8,343 nucleotides of DNA from Deinococcus marmoris (GTDB lineage Bacteria; Deinococcota; Deinococci; Deinococcales; Deinococcaceae), in contig NZ_MSTI01000084.1 of the NCBI RefSeq assembly GCF_001949125.1, positions 1-8,343 on the forward strand, read 5' to 3'. This document shows, one piece after another, positions 6,383-8,343 of this stretch. Numbering within the stretch: the stretch's first letter is position 1; each line of letters starts with the position of its first letter. Below the pieces are notes generated by a model. It was given only the letters and a program-made list of their open reading frames with translations. It was not told the DNA's origin and did not search any database. Position numbers and translations under genes: made by a program.

Positions 6383-6401
6383 GGGCTGCAAAATTCAGCC
6401 C
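6383..6401. repeat. Short hairpin between araC-type gene and quinone oxidoreductase
   Basis: GGGCTG (6383-6388) and CAGCCC (6396-6401) form a 6-bp GC-rich stem with a 7-nt loop, about 127 bp after the AraC-gene stop on the minus strand. It lacks a clear T-tract in either direction, so its role as a weak terminator or regulatory structure is open. Confidence 0.3.
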
Positions 6402-6527
6402 AAACAATGTGGAGAACAGGTGAACGGCGCGAAGAGAAACGGTGCGGCTGACCGCGTAGAGCACGCTGGGCCGAACCTGTGACGAAGTCTAGAAGAACGT
6501 CCCCGGATTCGGAAGGTTACAACCGTG

Positions 6528-7454
6528 TCAGAACTGTTGAAAATTGAATGTCTGCTCCCGGCTGCCCTGCCGAACTTGACGGGGCGTCTGACCGCTCTGG
6601 CCCCGGAACCATTGGCTGAACTGCGTGGCGGACGGAAAATGCAGGTCCTCAGCAATGCGCTCAACAGGCCGGTCAGTGAAGGCCAGCAGGCGCTTGGCGT
6701 CCAGCAGCAACTGTTCCTGAAGCCAGGCGCTCGGCGTCTTGCCCATGATCCGTCCGACGACGCGCGTGAGATGACCCGGCGTGACATGCAGCAACTCGGC
6801 GTAATACTGTACCGGACGCCGCTCCCGCGCACCCACAGCGGCGTGCGTTCGGAAGAGTTGCGTGAGCCGCAGATCGGCGCTCTGGGCCTGCGTCAGTGGC
6901 GTGGGCGCAGCATCTGTGGTGAGCGCGGCGACTTCGGCCAGAATGCCGTGTAGATACGCCATCATCAGCGCTTCACGCTGCCGGGGCAGGGTCAGCCACA
7001 CGTTGGCCGGGTGGTGCTGGGCCACCTGTGCGTAGCGGTGCCAGATTTGCCTAAAGAGCGTGTCCAGCACTTCGCTCGCCTCGCCGCTCACCGGGATCAC
7101 TGCGGGTCCATCAGGCTGGAGAAAAGGAAGATCCGCGATGAGATGCACGTTCAATGCGCCGCCGGTCAATAGTTCAGGCAAGAAGCCGATCAAGGTCAGG
7201 TGTGCGCCGGGTTCGGGCTGCTCCCACCAGTAAACCTGCCCTGGAACGGTCCAGACGAGAGACTCGGCCTTGACCGCAAATTTTTGGGTGTCACACATGA
7301 ATGTGGCTGCGCCGCCACTCAGCCACGCCAAGCCGTAGAAGGTTGAACGGAACAGCCCGCTGACGGGCGGGTCTTGCAGCGGATACGTCGCCACGAACAA
7401 CCGCGCCCCGTCCTGAATGGGCAGGTGTGCAAGCACTGAGCGGTTCTGGAGCAT
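6528..7454 (-). CDS. AraC-family transcriptional regulator with cupin-like sensor domain
   Basis: This is a 308-residue regulator with an N-terminal AraC-type cupin (about 8-95, including ESLVWTVPGQVYWWEQPEPG) expected to sense a ligand. Its C-terminal AraC/XylS DNA-binding domain (about 195-295) has HTH 1 around YYAELLHVTPGHLTRVVGRI (217-236), the linker helix WLQEQLLLDAKRLLAFTDRP, and HTH 2 in VERIAEDLHFPSATQFSQWF (264-283) followed by GQTPRQVR. I chose the ATG at 7454 because it fits the domain start and has TAAAAC 7 nt upstream. An ATG at 7490 and a GTG at 7523 are alternatives; none has a ribosome site. It precedes the quinone oxidoreductase on the same strand, with 239 bp between, so it may control that gene. 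A MITE lies immediately upstream. Confidence 0.88.
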   Translation of the reverse strand: MLQNRSVLAHLPIQDGARLFVATYPLQDPPVSGLFRSTFYGLAWLSGGAATFMCDTQKFAVKAESLVWTVPGQVYWWEQPEPGAHLTLIGFLPELLTGGALNVHLIADLPFLQPDGPAVIPVSGEASEVLDTLFRQIWHRYAQVAQHHPANVWLTLPRQREALMMAYLHGILAEVAALTTDAAPTPLTQAQSADLRLTQLFRTHAAVGARERRPVQYYAELLHVTPGHLTRVVGRIMGKTPSAWLQEQLLLDAKRLLAFTDRPVERIAEDLHFPSATQFSQWFRGQSGQTPRQVRQGSREQTFNFQQF

Positions 7455-7529
7455 AGGCACCGTTTTACCGTTTTCTGGCAGCAGATACATTAGACCGATT
7501 GCCCGGCGGGGCAGCCGATTCACGGCTTA

Positions 7530-7692
7530 GAGCCTATTCGGGAAGTCGAAGGTGAGGATCAGATTTAATGTGACTCAGACAGTGTTTCTGCTCCCTCCCT
7601 CTCTATGGGGGAGGGTTGGGGAGGGGGTGAACCGCAGACGCCCTCCCAGCGCACCTTAATCAAAACAGACGCTCCACTTTCCGAATAGGCTC
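7530..7692. mobile_element. 163-bp MITE with 17-bp terminal inverted repeats and TTA duplication
   Basis: The left end GAGCCTATTCGGGAAGT (7530-7546) and the right end ACTTTCCGAATAGGCTC (7676-7692) are inverted repeats with one mismatch. They are flanked by TTA at 7527-7529 and 7693-7695, a target duplication of the TNA type used by some IS5-family (ISL2-group) elements. There is no transposase inside, so it would be a non-autonomous element mobilised in trans. Its 3-bp duplication and near-perfect ends suggest a fairly recent insertion. It sits just before the earliest possible start of the AraC gene. Confidence 0.85.
7591..7623. repeat. C/G-skewed palindromic repeat inside the MITE
   Basis: CTCCC and CCCTC (7591-7601) can pair with GAGGG (7611-7615) and GGGAG (7619-7623). 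On the opposite strand it encodes the PPPQPSPIEREG string familiar from intergenic palindromic repeats in many GC-rich bacteria. It probably forms a strong hairpin in RNA; no protein is implied. Confidence 0.55.
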
Positions 7693-7694
7693 TT

Positions 7695-7723
7695 AATCTG
7701 GCGAAGGCCGAAATTTTGTCCAA
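7695..7723 (-). promoter_or_regulatory. Possible original promoter of the AraC gene, now separated by the MITE
   Basis: On the minus strand TTGGAC (7723-7718) and CAGATT (7700-7695) are 17 bp apart, directly against the MITE target site. With the MITE and one TTA removed, the -10 would lie 5 nt before the GTG at 7523. The -10 is a poor match, so this is a weak but position-specific candidate. Confidence 0.25.
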
Positions 7724-8071
7724 TTCGTATGCGAGTCTTCTGGCCCTAGAGTTTGGAGGCGTGCAAAAACGAACATTTGTGCGCCTCAGAAGGCATGCTG
7801 TGGATATCGAAGTTTTTGGGGTGCGTATTTCTGTTGCAAAATTCAGAGCAATGGCGAGAGGTTTATACAAGCATTATCCATGACGTAAATAGCAGTACGT
7901 GTATCAGATGGCGAAACTCTATCTCTCATCCGAGTTGAACAAAGATCGGGCCTTCGTCAGATTAAGCCTGACAGGACTTCGTGATGATCTGGTCCTCAGT
8001 ACCTGACACTTTGAGGTAAATCCTGACTGGGACACAGAAAAAAATGCCAACGGGCGGCTGATGGGTGTGTG
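7696..8071. other. Gene-free region between MITE and right-hand transposase
   Basis: No recognisable gene is present. The first 200 bases look more AT-rich than their neighbours and probably include the old upstream region of the AraC gene. The end of the right-hand insertion sequence should lie within the last 100-150 bases, but its terminal repeat cannot be fixed without the other end. A 32-codon plus-strand frame (7908-8006) has no recognisable product. Confidence 0.4.
7967..8028 (+). repeat. Repeated CCTGAC motif upstream of the right transposase
   Basis: CCTGACA occurs at 7967-7973 and 8002-8008, and CCTGACT at 8022-8028. The first copy also makes the inverted repeat GTCAG (7956-7960) with CTGAC (7968-7972). 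They may be transposase-binding or end sequences of the element, though three short copies could be chance. Confidence 0.3.
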
Positions 8072-8343
8072 ATGCACACCAACGCCGCCCTGACGGATCT
8101 TGACACCTTCGTCGCCTTCTTGAAAGAGCGACTTCCTCACCACCGGATTGACCTGCTGCGCCGAGTCGCCGCCGTGATCTTTGGCATCGTTCAGGCCGAA
8201 ACCACGCGGCACCGCAAGATTGCTATCCACCTTCGCAGCACGGCAACGCTGGATTCCAGAACGAAGACCGTCGCCCGGACCTTCCATGACGCTGGACTCT
8301 CTGAGCAGGATGTCCTGGACATCCTGCTGCCGCTGCTTCCAGA
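8072..8343 (+). CDS. IS4-like transposase, N-terminal part, runs off the window
   Basis: An uninterrupted frame of 90 codons runs from the ATG at 8072 to the window end. It begins [20 protein letters not shown], followed by [19 protein letters not shown], then [20 protein letters not shown]. This is the helical N-terminal domain that comes before the DDE core in IS4-like transposases of Deinococcus-type genomes; the catalytic residues are outside the window. A stop at 8024-8026 limits the start to 8072 or a GTG at 8069. No strong ribosome site is visible. It differs in sequence from the left-hand transposase, so the two are not copies of one element. Intactness cannot be judged. Confidence 0.75.
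   Translation, partial: MHTNAALTDLDTFVAFLKERLPHHRIDLLRRVAAVIFGIVQAETTRHRKIAIHLRSTATLDSRTKTVARTFHDAGLSEQDVLDILLPLLP

Noticed and set aside
7565..7870. A 101-codon minus-strand ORF across the MITE
   Set aside because: Its only recognisable string (PPPQPSPIEREG) is a known by-product of the palindromic repeat; the ORF crosses the MITE end.
7908..8006. A 32-codon plus-strand ORF starting MAKLYLSSELNKDRAF
   Set aside because: It has no ribosome site and no recognisable family, and probably crosses the insertion-sequence end.
7919..8287. A 122-codon minus-strand ORF at the right end
   Set aside because: It is antisense to the transposase N-terminus, which has the recognisable sequence.

Overview
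The window looks like accessory chromosomal or plasmid DNA from a Deinococcus-type bacterium (Deinococcota). This is an inference from three things: high GC, DDE transposases of the kind common in Deinococcus at both ends, and good -10 boxes placed 7 nt before start codons, as in the leaderless transcription known in this group. No rRNA, tRNA or CRISPR array was seen.

Layout. Positions 1-630 (minus strand) hold a broken IS4-like transposase, cut by the window edge and carrying two frame disruptions. After an unassigned stretch come the last 78 codons of a yellow/major-royal-jelly-type (SMP-30-like) beta-propeller gene (907-1140), whose 5' part is absent. Next are a small GNAT acetyltransferase (1557-1255, minus) and, divergent from it, a double iron-sulfur protein with Fer4_19 and CDGSH domains (1731-2264, plus).

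The centre is five minus-strand genes in a row. Read in transcription order these are an AraC regulator (7454-6528), a zinc-free MDR quinone oxidoreductase (6288-5275), a MarR regulator (5199-4723), an NAD(P)H-dependent FMN reductase (4166-3555) and a luciferase-like flavin monooxygenase (3411-2344). The last two could form a two-component system in which reduced FMN feeds the monooxygenase. The quinone reductase and the MarR regulator fit a response to quinones or other electrophiles. The marR promoter and a strong promoter upstream of the FMN reductase share an almost identical spacer and -10 segment, so MarR may control both itself and the flavin pair. The FMN reductase has an unusually long leader with small overlapping ORFs.

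Upstream of araC sits a 163-bp MITE with 17-bp terminal inverted repeats and a TTA target duplication. The window closes with the start of a second IS4-like transposase (8072 onward, plus). The metabolic genes are therefore bracketed by mobile DNA and gene debris. The sequence itself does not show a wholly new system. The shared MarR-type operators, the leader ORFs and the MITE at the araC promoter are the least ordinary features.
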